This document shows, in pieces, positions 1 to 8,846 of a stretch of 64,000 nucleotides of DNA. The notes below the pieces were generated by a model. It was not told the origin of the DNA and did not search any database. It saw only the letters and a list, made by a program, of their open reading frames with translations. The position numbers and the translations under genes are program-made. The DNA comes from Nemertoderma westbladi (Eukaryota > Xenacoelomorpha > Nemertodermatida > Nemertodermatidae): contig JAUCBJ010002601.1 in NCBI GenBank assembly GCA_032718475.1, positions 62,001 to 126,000 of the forward strand. The letters run 5' to 3'. How positions within the stretch are numbered: the first letter of the stretch is position 1; every line of letters starts with the position of its first letter.

Positions 1-1402
1 TATGTTATTCCAAAACTGTATTAATATGTATTGAACAGTTGAAGCGGGATATTAAATTCTTATCCGTCAATATACTGTAGGAGCTTGATTTACCATCATG
101 TCGTATTTATATTATCATATTTATGTGCGTTATTATTGGACCTACAGTACCTACTTTACGAGTAAATTATGATGGGTTATTGGACAGTTTGCGGTGCTAA
201 AATTACCTACCTAAATCAAAATGTGCTGTCAATAAATATCTTTATTTGAATAAAGGCTCTTTTTATGACTAATATTTTTGAAATTGAGTTAATTAATCTA
301 ACTTTTTTTCACTAATTTCCAGAAAATTAGTTAAAACAAGTATTTTTTTCATCTTATTTTAGCTCACTGTTTAGCTAGCTCAAAAATCTTCCGTCTGTAC
401 AGTACCGGTACTTGTACACGGTAACACAATTAGTAGGCATACTGTAGTACTGTACAGTACAGCAGTACTGTACAATTTGAATACTGTAATTGGTGATAGT
501 GGATAGACCTTTCTCATCCTTAGATCCTACAGAATGGCTGTTAGCAGTACCGGACCTGGTGGTAGGCCTAAATATTGACGATCTGTACGTGCTCGAAAAT
601 TTGAATGAGCAAGATGCCGCGATGTTTTCGGAGCTACTGACTCAGAAATCTTAGGATATCTATCTGAAAGCTTGGGCAGCATTAATAGAGTATTATACCG
701 TAAACAATGATAACGCTGGTGATTTTTTTTATTCAAATAAAACAATATATTCGATATAAAAACGTAACGGAAATCACTATTTTCCACACATTTTCTTTAG
801 AAAAATACTGTTATTCTGCCCTCGTGTGTTGAGTTTTCCACTCGTTGGCATTTTAACACTCGCTTCGCTCGTGCTAAAAACCTGCCAACTTGACTTATCT
901 ATCGGTTAGTATTTAAACTTTAACTTCAAATTTAAACTTTTTAAACTATTAATAACAGGTCTTGTTTCGAGGTAGACGTAATAGCGGGAGAGCAGTTTGT
1001 AAAAAGTTACTCGCTAGGTGCTGTAATGTCTACGTTACTTCTACAATGAATTTGTATCTGTAATTTAAAAAACTTAATGCAGTATATAAATTACTGTAAG
1101 AGATCCTACTGTTTACTACTACAGTATAATGCAGTATGTTGTTATAATGGACGACTGTATATAACAACTCGTTGTCAATATTAACTGCGTTAAGAAAAAT
1201 AGGATGTACAGTATTCTACAGTGTTACATACAAACGCACTATTTACCCATCATACTGTATATGCACCCAACCGAGATCGATTACCCCCTAGGGGATATTT
1301 CCCCCTCAACTGTTTACAACAGAACGAATATACTGTATACGAGAAACGTGAATCAATAAAGCAGAAACGGAACTCCAAGGAATGAGGAAGCTAGCGAATA
1401 AT
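1..1402. other. AT-rich non-coding stretch of A1
   Basis: No coding exon or RNA gene is seen here. The stretch is AT-rich and has many TACTGTA and TACAGTA words, especially around 400-490. The only long open frame (527-787, minus) has no coding character. The same sequence is repeated in A2. Confidence 0.6.
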
Positions 1403-1632
1403 GTTGGTGCGATTAAACAATTGTTGGGTTAGAAACAATAATTGAGTAAAAGTGGTTAAAAGGTTCGACGAAAATATTCGTCGAAAAAAAAAGAAATGGA
1501 AAGAAGCACTTGTTGCTTTATTGTTCATGGTATCATTGTTTAATTATAAAATACCATTGAGTGCAAACTCAATATACGGAAGCAATAAAAATTAATCCCT
1601 CTCCAGGGGAAATTGGACGCAAATAGCAGTTG
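1403..1632 (+). repeat. Dispersed repeat family (TGGACGC), copy 1
   Basis: The stretch runs from GTTGGTGCG to CGCAAATAGCAGTTG. A diverged copy lies on the minus strand at 61096-61369, and the A2 duplicate is at 34747-34975. Shared words include GTTGGTGCG, ATTGTTGGG, CAATAAAAATT and CCCTCTCCAGGGGAAAT. There is no coding potential. It looks like a non-autonomous mobile element of unknown class. Confidence 0.6.
1464..1485. other. Short perfect hairpin
   Basis: The arms TTCGACGAA and TTCGTCGAA are perfectly complementary around a 4-base spacer. The hairpin lies inside the dispersed repeat and is kept in A2. Its function is unknown. Confidence 0.6.
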
Positions 1633-1814
1633 ATTACTCTCAAAAATAAAACTGTAACCTGTTCTATTGTGTTTAGTTTATTGTTTTGGTTAAAATAACG
1701 TGCCACTGTAACCTGCTCCTTTCCCTAAATTAAGAATTTGACATTGAGGCGGGATATTAATTCGCCAAGATGGGATTTGCGTCCAGTTCCCCCCCCCCCC
1801 CCCCCCCCCCCCCC
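1614..1814. repeat. Inverted-end block TGGACGCAAAT ... ATTTGCGTCCA plus poly-C
   Basis: The 11-base ends at 1614-1624 and 1775-1785 are perfect inverted repeats. A pure C run of 26 (1789-1814) follows the right end. The A2 duplicate is at 34957-35156. Related pieces occur at 45456-45554 and 56731-56780 (both minus), and the right end with poly-C recurs at 52141-52177. It is probably a non-autonomous mobile element whose right end grows a C homopolymer. Confidence 0.55.
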
Positions 1815-2880
1815 TACCCTGTCTCAAAAATTTTACGAGGATCTGAATTTACACTTTAAAAAAATGGAAATTATTTATTTTAATGTATATTTTAATTAAA
1901 GAAATAAAAATCAGTGATTTAAAGTCCTACTCTATCACTAAAATTAATTAGTGAAGAAAGTCTTTCTCTCACTAACACTTAGTGAAGGAAAGCAAAATTA
2001 TTGCTATGCTGTAGTTAGCGAAAGTTTAACTTGCTTCCATTCCATTCTTGATAAATGAATAACCTTGATTTGGCATTTCCAACTTGACAAAGAAAACTTT
2101 AATTTACATGTCAATTGCGTAAACTAATCAATTTCGCGTAGAACAAGTGACTTTATTCAATTACTAATAGGCTGAGCGAGGTAAATTATTTTTGCCCACA
2201 AATTCCGATCCATTGTTGTTTTTTTGAAGCAGTTGGTTGAGTAGTCAGTCATTCAGAAAAATTCCTTCAAAAATTTCGTCGTGGGGAAAATTTTTTGCAG
2301 ACCCTTAAACATAGCAACGGAGATCTTTTGCATAACTACGTCTATCATGTAATAGCTATCGCTTTGAAATTATAGCTGATCGGTGTATCAGATGTATCTA
2401 GTTTACTGGTCAATAAATTTTTTTTTAGACCATAGCAACCAGGTGAAAAATGACTACAAAGTTAGCAACTTTTACAATGTGCTTAACAACGGCCCTTTCG
2501 CTGGTTCCAGCAACTTCCAAACGACTTCTAGACCGACTATATCGACTATAAGGAACAATATACAAATATTTTCATTTTCTGTTTTAAATAGCAACTGGTC
2601 AAATGTGCATAGCAACGAGCTAATAAGGGTCACAGAAACTTCGAACTAATGCCTGCACCCAATATATTGATAATGTCGAACAATATACACTCATTTTATG
2701 TTCTGTTATGTTATGAGGCTTGTTGATTATCCTGTCCTGATTACGGAAGCCACTACTACATACTACTATAATTGAACTGCTGCATTGAAGGTGAACATTG
2801 AGATGCTATGCTTTGCTTATGCAGGCTTGAAAAATAAAAACTTTTGCCACCGCCATTCAATCCACAATTGGCATGACTAA

Positions 2881-3012
2881 TGCAGCGTGCATTAAGAATG
2901 CTATGCCGGCTTATCAATAAAATTGCAGCATTGCTCAAGTGTCAAGAGGCGGCTTTGTTCAAGCTTGGGGGGAACCACTGAGACACCTGGAATGATTATT
3001 GTACTTGACCTA
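2881..3012 (-). mobile_element. Diverged 3' end of RTE-like LINE (A1)
   Basis: Read on the minus strand, this matches the 3' end of the LINE at 42338-44735. It shares the GAATGC-ATGCCGGCTT block and the GTGTCAAG...GCTTGGGGG...CACTGAGACACCT block, with internal deletions. It is clearly older than the copy at 4119-4557. The A2 duplicate is at 36208-36339. Confidence 0.55.
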
Positions 3013-4002
3013 TATCAGGTCAGGTATTCTAGGTTATTGATCAAGAAAACTTTCCACCTCCATGCAGCAAAAAGGAGGTGTCACCTGTGGCTGCAGACCC
3101 TCTTACTAAGGACAAATCTGGTCCTGTAACTAGGACCCCCTTCGTTCTGGGATAGGGGCGCCTTTGGTCCTGGATTAAGGACCCATATACTTGGCTGCAG
3201 GGGTATATGGGCTGGCCAGGCAGATGGTGATCTACCAATGGCTGGTCAGGAGAAGAGTGTTCTCATGTCCAATTGAGTGCACTTCACTGCGACCAGCACC
3301 TGGCAGCAGGGGTACAGGGCATGGCCCAGCTGATTAGCTGCACAGCCAATGGTGGGTCATGTGCATCAGAGTAGGTATGGGTGATGCGCCCAAAAATATG
3401 ACTACACGGCGACACCAACCCTGTGGGTTGGCAAACCAGTGTGTGGTATTTGCCCCGAGAGCTGACTCGGCAGAAAAGCACCCCCCCCAACCCCCACTAT
3501 GGATTACATTAGTAATGCGGAGGTCCGGCCACTAGAGGCCAGTGGAACTACCGGACACATTAGGTCTCACAGGCGTCAGTTATCTCCTGACCGGCTACCA
3601 GTCTCACCCCCTACTGGAAAGAGAGCTGTCAACAATTTTGTGAGTCCCTTTACTGATGACCTTTCTGGCCCAAACCCTAGGTCACCAGGGAGGCCAGATT
3701 GTGAAGGGGAGAGGGATTCTGGAGTTTGAGGTTCTGTCTGATTAAGGACATGGGGGGGGGGGGGGGCGGTTTGCGACTTGCCCTGGCATCAGAAGATAAT
3801 AGTGACAATGGTGGAATTGGTCTATTGATGAATCCAACTGCACATGCAGCATTGGACAAAATATACAAAATCTCTAACCTCATCAACCGTTGCCACTTCT
3901 CATGTTCTGGAAGACTGGCTAAGAAGTTTCCTGTATATAAATTGCAGGTAAATTGCGGACATACGAGGTATCAGATAGTATTTACAGGTCTATCTTTTAC
4001 CT
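3013..4002 (+). other. GC-richer block, possible LINE or SINE body
   Basis: This block is richer in GC than its surroundings. It contains a 76-codon open frame at 3499-3729 that starts with an ATG and a G run at 3752-3766. It sits between an inverted and a direct LINE 3' end and just upstream of a tRNA-like head. It could be the 5' part of the same retrotransposon or an unrelated insertion. I do not recognise the predicted peptide. The A2 duplicate is at about 36340-37325. Confidence 0.3.
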
Positions 4003-4075
4003 GAGCCGCTAGCTGAATGGTTTGAGCGTCAGACTTCCAACCCAGAGGTCACCCGTTCGATCCCACCTGGACATC
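4003..4075 (+). repeat. tRNA-derived SINE head (A1)
   Basis: An A-box-like TAGCTGAATGG is followed about 40 bases later by a B-box-like CGTTCGATCCC, the spacing of a tRNA. The acceptor and anticodon stems do not pair well, so this is a tRNA-derived pol III head and not a working tRNA. The LINE 3' end at 4119 follows closely. Together they look like a composite SINE. Confidence 0.55.
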
Positions 4076-4118
4076 ATTGCCGACTTTGCAAAAGCTGTGC
4101 TCAACAAAAAGTTATAAT

Positions 4119-4557
4119 AAATCTCTGGATGGCACATTCACAAGAATGCTACGCCGGGTTCATTGTGTCAATTACAATGCACACATCTCCTAACACACAC
4201 ATCTCCTAACACCTCCACTATATAACATTGGAGGTGTCTCATTGGTTCCCCCAAGCTTGACACTAGAACAAAATTGCCTCCACTTTGCAGGACATTGCTT
4301 TCGCCGTGAGGACCAGCCAGTGCATAATCTTGTACTTTGGCAGCCTCATGGAGTGAATAAGCATGGTGGACAGTCCATGACTTTCTTGAGACGTATCTTA
4401 AAGGACACTGGCCTTGAAGATGCGGATGATCTAGCAAATTTCATGGGTGATAGGGAGTTGTGGCGGCGCAATTTTGTCGACAAGCCGGCACAGCATTCTT
4501 AAAAATGCAGCTGCAATGCAGCATGCCGATCCTAGTAGTAGTACAATAGTAGTAGTA
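4119..4557 (+). mobile_element. 3' end of RTE-like LINE, truncated copy (A1)
   Basis: This matches the last 430 bases of the LINE at 42338-44735 (minus). It includes the coding end with the LRFAGHCFRREDQ-type motif (here with H for R) and the stop at 4500. The tail is GATCCTAGTAGTAG, a short trinucleotide repeat typical of RTE 3' ends. A small internal duplication (ACACATCTCCTAAC) breaks the reading frame at about 4190. The A2 duplicate is at 37442-37875. Confidence 0.8.
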
Positions 4558-4958
4558 ACTCAAATAAAAATCAACTCCACAAATTTGCCCTGAGATAGAT
4601 AGATATGTAAACATTAACAAATACACCAAATAATGTATAGGTAGGCCAGGCCTATTGTCCAACATAACTCCTATACCAGTAAAAATTTGCAGCTTATTTC
4701 CAAGGGGGAAGAAGTTTTGAAGGGATTTACTCCAACTGAACAAAATACGAATAATTAACATACAGTAAGTTAGAAAAGCCAGGGGGATTTCAATCATGTC
4801 GACGAACTTTTGACTGTACTGGCGTATCCGTATTTTTTGATAGTTTTTATGGATATTTAAAGTCATAAAGGTGAAAGCCAACTTTGGGGTCAGACATAGA
4901 ATTGGAAGTATTAATAAGTTATAATAATTAGTTTGGGAGCCACAGGGTTGGAGGGAAG

Positions 4959-5056
4959 TCCGGACAATTGCGACCCGGACAATGGCGACCCGGACAATTG
5001 CGACCCGGTCAATTGCGACCCATGTTTTCAAATAAAAATTATGGGTCGCAATTGTC
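4959..5056. repeat. Foldback array of 15-bp units, GCGACC type, first hairpin (A1)
   Basis: The unit CCGGACAATTGCGAC repeats head to tail. The sequence then turns round an AT-rich loop into GGGTCGCAATTG in the opposite sense. The A2 copy (38271-38382) has one more inverted unit, so unit number has changed since duplication. Confidence 0.75.
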
Positions 5057-5109
5057 AATGATATACAATGATATTTATCAATGATATACATTACATCTTT
5101 ATATCTGGA

Positions 5110-5250
5110 TCCGGACAATTGCGACCCGGACAATCGCGACCCGGTCAATTGCGACGCATCAATTTTTTCTTAAATTATGGGTCGCAATTGACCGGGTCGC
5201 AATTGTCCGGATCGCAATTGTCCGGGTCGCAATTGTCCAGGTCGCAATTG
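5110..5250. repeat. Foldback array of 15-bp units, GCGACC type, second hairpin (A1)
   Basis: Three forward units of the CCGGACAATTGCGAC type are followed by an AT-rich loop. Five inverted units of the GGTCGCAATTGTCCG type come next. The stretch could fold into a long hairpin. The A2 copy is at 38437-38579. Confidence 0.75.
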
Positions 5251-5530
5251 TTAACATCGGTTGGAGGTAGTGTAGGAGCTACATGGTTGTAAGAGGTTGG
5301 AGTTGGTTTGGGAGCCACAGGGTTGGAAGAGGTTGGAGGTAGTGTAGGATATATAGATCGATTTATTTATACATTATGTAAAAACAATAACAAATACACC
5401 AAACAATGTACCGATAAAAAGGTACTGTCAAACATAACATATAGGATTACCCCTAAAGCTTTGCAGCTTATTTCCAAGGGGGTCCTTGAAGCCACATGGT
5501 AGGAAGAGGTTGGAGTTGGTGTAGGAGCTA

Positions 5531-5856
5531 TGTATGTTCCGAAGGTAATCGCTCTGCTGTTGTCGACTCTGCCGCTAGAGGACAACAATTCTGAAGGTGA
5601 AATCCGACCACCATTTTCTTGATTTTAATCAGTTTAAGCTGAAACTTGGCATATGTACTACAGTAGAAAACTGGTGCTTCTTTGTGGGGCGGTACTCCAT
5701 CTACAACTCCTACTGTTTTCCGCTATAAATACGTATCTGCCTCTAAGTGGTAAAATGATTAGGGGACTAAATATATGGCCTAGAATGTACATAAATTTAA
5801 CCTATACATAAATTACTCGTTTTAATATCACCTCATGTCTCTCGAATATTTTTCAG
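5531..5856. other. Unique sequence at the A1 border, presumed intronic
   Basis: No repeat or exon is recognised in this stretch. It precedes the transporter terminal exon and is probably the end of that gene's last intron. Confidence 0.4.
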
Positions 5857-6001
5857 GGAGTTTGTTGGATCGATTCTCGGAGGTATTCTTAACGATTTCT
5901 ACGGATTCTCTAGAGCCGCTTCAATCGTTGGTTTTCTACACTTAATTTCCGCAATACTCGAAGCAACTCTAATATTATATAGAAGATGGAGAAGTTATTA
6001 G
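5857..6001 (+). CDS. Terminal coding exon of an MFS transporter, SLC18B1-like
   Basis: A pyrimidine-rich acceptor (ATATTTTTCAG) at 5846-5856 is followed by 47 open codons ending in TAG at 5999-6001. In phase 1 the peptide begins EFVGSILGGILNDFYGFSRA and continues as one hydrophobic helix (SIVGFLHLISAILEATLIL) with a basic tail YRRWRSY. The G-S-x-L-G-G-x-L-x-D-x-x-G-F pattern followed by a last membrane helix is what the C-terminus of the major facilitator superfamily looks like. The SLC18B1 and vesicular amine transporter group has this layout. Such proteins move small organic cations across vesicle or plasma membranes by proton exchange. No upstream exon of the same gene was found in the window, so the rest lies to the left or this is an orphan exon. 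The family call rests on motif memory; a different MFS subfamily is possible. Confidence 0.5.
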
Positions 6002-6635
6002 TACTGACTGGAATATTAGAAAAGAGAAAGGTGTCAAATTATAGGAAAAATTGCAATTCCTTTGGAAACTGATTGGGCTTGAAATTCAATATGTTATTTT
6101 TAAAAAATAATTATTCAGTAAATTATTATTCAATATCAGTAATCCAAGCATAATATGTATAATATTAAATCGTCATTATTTTTATATGCAGACTTATAGT
6201 AGACTAAAAGTCTGATAGCAGACTTTTAGTAATAAAGCCGTCGGGGCGAGAATACCGAAATTAAATAAAATGAAAAAATAGGTACCCGATCAATCAATTA
6301 ACACATCATTTTGGTCACAGCTCTGTGAGTAGCTTCAAGATCAAAGCGTATTGGGGCTATATAAGCTATTATTATTATTATTTCTAAAATCCTATAGAAA
6401 TTAATAATGATATTAGATCGCAAACAGTCTGGGATGCAGCGGGTAAACTTTTTTAATGAAATTGATCGCCTATAATAGGCCTATAATTTCACCTTAAAGC
6501 AGTTTTGCAGAAACAAAAAACTAGTCGAACCAGTAGAGATTAGAACAACTGACCAACCCGTGGTAGAACCAGTAGAGACTAGAAGAACTAATCAACCGTG
6601 GTAGAACCAGTAAACGTATGTTGCGTTGTCGAAAT
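6002..6635. other. AT-rich 3' flank of the transporter exon
   Basis: No gene is seen. The stretch contains the LINE-tail-like piece at 6340-6382. Near 6534-6610 there is a short duplication of the AACCAGTAGAGA(T/C)TAGAA type just before the minisatellite starts. Confidence 0.5.
6340..6382 (+). mobile_element. LINE 3' tail relic ending in (ATT)n
   Basis: The pattern AAAGCG...GGGCTATATAAGC followed by repeated ATT resembles the 3' end of invertebrate CR1/L2-like LINEs. Only the tail remains. A similar tail is at 57340-57411. Confidence 0.4.
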
Positions 6636-8025
6636 GGACGGCAATGTATCCTAGTGGTGTGGGTGGAAGATGTATCCTAGTTGTGTGGACGATGTATCCT
6701 AGTGGTGTGGACGATGTATCCTAGTTGTGTGGACGATGTATCCTAGTGGTGTGGACGATGTATCCTAGTGGTGTGGATGATGTATCCTAGTGGTGTGGGT
6801 GGAAGATGTATCCTAGTGGTGTGGATGATGTATTCTAGTGGTGTGGATGATGTATCCTAGTGGTGTGGGTGGAAGATGTATCCTAGTGGTGTGGACGATG
6901 CATCCTAGTGGTGTGGATGATGTATCCTAGTGGTGTGGATGATGTATCCTAGTGGTGTGGGTGGAAGATGTATCCTAGTGGTGTGGACGATGTATCCTAG
7001 TGGTGTGGACGATGTATCCTAGTGGTGTGGATGATGTATCCTAGTGGTGTGGGTGGAAGATGTATCCTAGTGGTGTGGACGATGTATCCTAGTGGTGTGG
7101 ATGATGTATCCTAGTGGTGTGGATGATGTATCCTAGTGGTGTGGGTGGAAGATGTATCCTAGTAGGGTGGACGATGTATCCTAGTGGTATGGCGATGCAT
7201 CCTAGTGGTGTGGACGATGTATACTAGTGGTGTGGACGATGTATCCTAGTGGTGTGGACTATGTATCCTAGTGGTGTGGGAGGACGATGTATCCTAGTAG
7301 GGTGGACGATGTATCCTAGTGGTGTGGCGATGCATCCTAGTGGTGTGGACGATGTATCCTAGTGGTGTGGACGATGTATCCTAGTGGGGTAGACGATATA
7401 TCCTAGTGGTGCGGCGTGTACGATGTATCCTTGTGGTGTGTGTGGTCGATGTATCCTAGTGGTGTGGACGATGTATCCTAGTGGTGTGTACGATGTATCC
7501 TAGTGGTATGTACGATGTATCCTAGTGGTGTTGGTGGACGATGTATCCTAGTGGGTGGACATTATATCCTAGAGGTGTGTACGATGTATCCCTGTGGTGT
7601 GTGTGGACGATGTATCCTTGTGGTGTGTGTGGACGATGTATCCTAGTGGTGTGGACGATGTATCCTAGTGGTGTGGACGATGTATCCTAGTGGTGTGGAC
7701 GATGCATCCTAGTGGTGTGTACGATGTATCCTTGTGGTGTGTGTGGACGATGTATCCTATTGGTGTGTACGATGTATCCATGTGGTGTGTGTGGACAATG
7801 TATCCTGGGGGTGTGTACGATGTATCCTAGTGGTGTGTGTGTACGATGTATCCTAGGGATGTGTACGATGCATCCTGGGGGTGTGTACGATGTATCCTAG
7901 TGGTGTGTGTGGACAATGTATCCTTGTGGTGTCTGTGGACAATGTATCCTAGTGGTGTGGACGATGCATCCTAGTGGTGTGTACGATGTATCCTAGTGGT
8001 GTGTGTGGACGATGTATCCTAGTGG
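6636..8025 (+). repeat. 22/26-bp minisatellite, left block
   Basis: The array is built on the unit GTGGTGTGGACGATGTATCC plus TA (22 bp). Longer forms insert GTGT or GGGT before GGACG. Variants include ATGCATCC and GGAAGATG. Open frames in the array are a product of unit length and are not genes. The array is cut at 8026 by a LINE and resumes at 8847. Confidence 0.95.
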
Positions 8026-8846
8026 CTTAGGACTTATGACTTAGGAGTACTCTCAGAATCATTAGATGGAGGCCAACGGCTCCCCAGCTCATTAGAACAT
8101 GCTGCTTCTAGTGTTGGTCTTTTTATTAACTCCAGAAAGACCAAAATTTTGACAGTTAACTTTGAAAGTCCTCAGCAAGTCTCTGATCGGATGAGCATAA
8201 GCTCAAAGGATGGTATGTTTGAGCATGTGGACGACTTCTGTTACCTGGGATCATGGATCCGGAAGTCAGATGAGGACCTTCGAATACGTAAAGGAAAGGC
8301 ATGTGCAGCATTGAATAGGCTTTCCAGGATTTGGAAGTCACCGAGAATTAATCGGAAACTTAAGGTCCGATTATTTAGAGCAGCAGTAGTTCCAGTACTC
8401 CTCTACGGGAGTCCATGCTGGGCTCTAACTGCTGAGGACACCAAATCTCTGGATGGCACATTCACAAGAATGCTACGCCGGGTTCATTGTGTCAAGTACA
8501 ATGCACACATCTTCAACCAGACACTATATAACATTGGAGGTGTCTCATTGGTTCCCCCAAGCTTGACACTAGAACAAAATCGCCTCCGCTTTGCAGGACA
8601 TTGCTTTCGCCGTGAGGACCAGCCAGTGCATAATCTTGTACTTTGGCAGCCTCATGGAGTGAATAAGCATGGTGGACAGCCCATGACTTTCTTGAGACGC
8701 ATCTTAAAGGACACTGGCCTTGAAGATGCGGATGATCTAGCAAATGTCATGGGTGATAGGGAGTTGTGGCGGTGCAATTTTGTTGACAAGCCGGCACAGC
8801 ATTCTTAAAAATGCAGCTGCAATGCAGCATGCCGATCCTAGTAGTA
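8026..8846 (+). mobile_element. 5'-truncated RTE-like LINE inserted in the 22-bp minisatellite
   Basis: This is the last 0.8 kb of the same element as 42338-44735, in plus orientation. The open frame from about 8038 to the TAA at 8806-8808 starts just after the catalytic FADD motif. It runs through the thumb and C-terminal region (SWIRKS, VLLYGSPCWAL, LRFAGHCFRREDQ) with few amino-acid changes from the long copy. It ends with the GATCCTAGTAGTAG tail. The bases GTATCCTAGTGG occur on both sides (8014-8025 and 8847-8858), as expected of a 12-base target-site duplication from target-primed reverse transcription. The start is slightly scrambled (CTTAGGACTTATGACTTAGG), a common 5' junction trait. 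It cannot move by itself. Confidence 0.85.

Larger units (their letters stand above)
1..5530. repeat. Segmental duplication copy A1 (about 5.5 kb, direct)
   Basis: This segment recurs almost base for base at 33339-38863 in the same orientation. The two copies differ by scattered substitutions and small indels: poly-C length, a few missing words, and the number of 15-bp inverted-array units. It starts at the window edge, so the true left border is unseen. The homology stops at about 5530. There A1 goes into unique DNA, while A2 continues into a large 36-bp minisatellite. Inside are a dispersed repeat, a poly-C-ended element, LINE 3' ends, a tRNA-like head and two foldback arrays. No convincing host gene is seen. 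Confidence 0.93.

Noticed and set aside
857-873. CACTCGCTTCGCTCGTG as a hairpin
   Set aside because: On checking, the arms are not complementary; it is only a GC-rich word.
2383-2649. 88-codon ORF conserved in both A copies (also at 35714-35980)
   Set aside because: Conservation only reflects the recent duplication. The sequence contains repeated CATAGCAAC words, and there is no coding bias, domain or splice context.
4003-4075. Functional tRNA gene
   Set aside because: The A and B boxes are present but the acceptor and anticodon stems do not pair, so it is a SINE head.
4441-5148. 235-codon minus-strand ORF
   Set aside because: It runs through the foldback array and antisense to the LINE end. 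It is not kept intact in A2 (split into 37889-38110 and 38151-38474), so it is chance.
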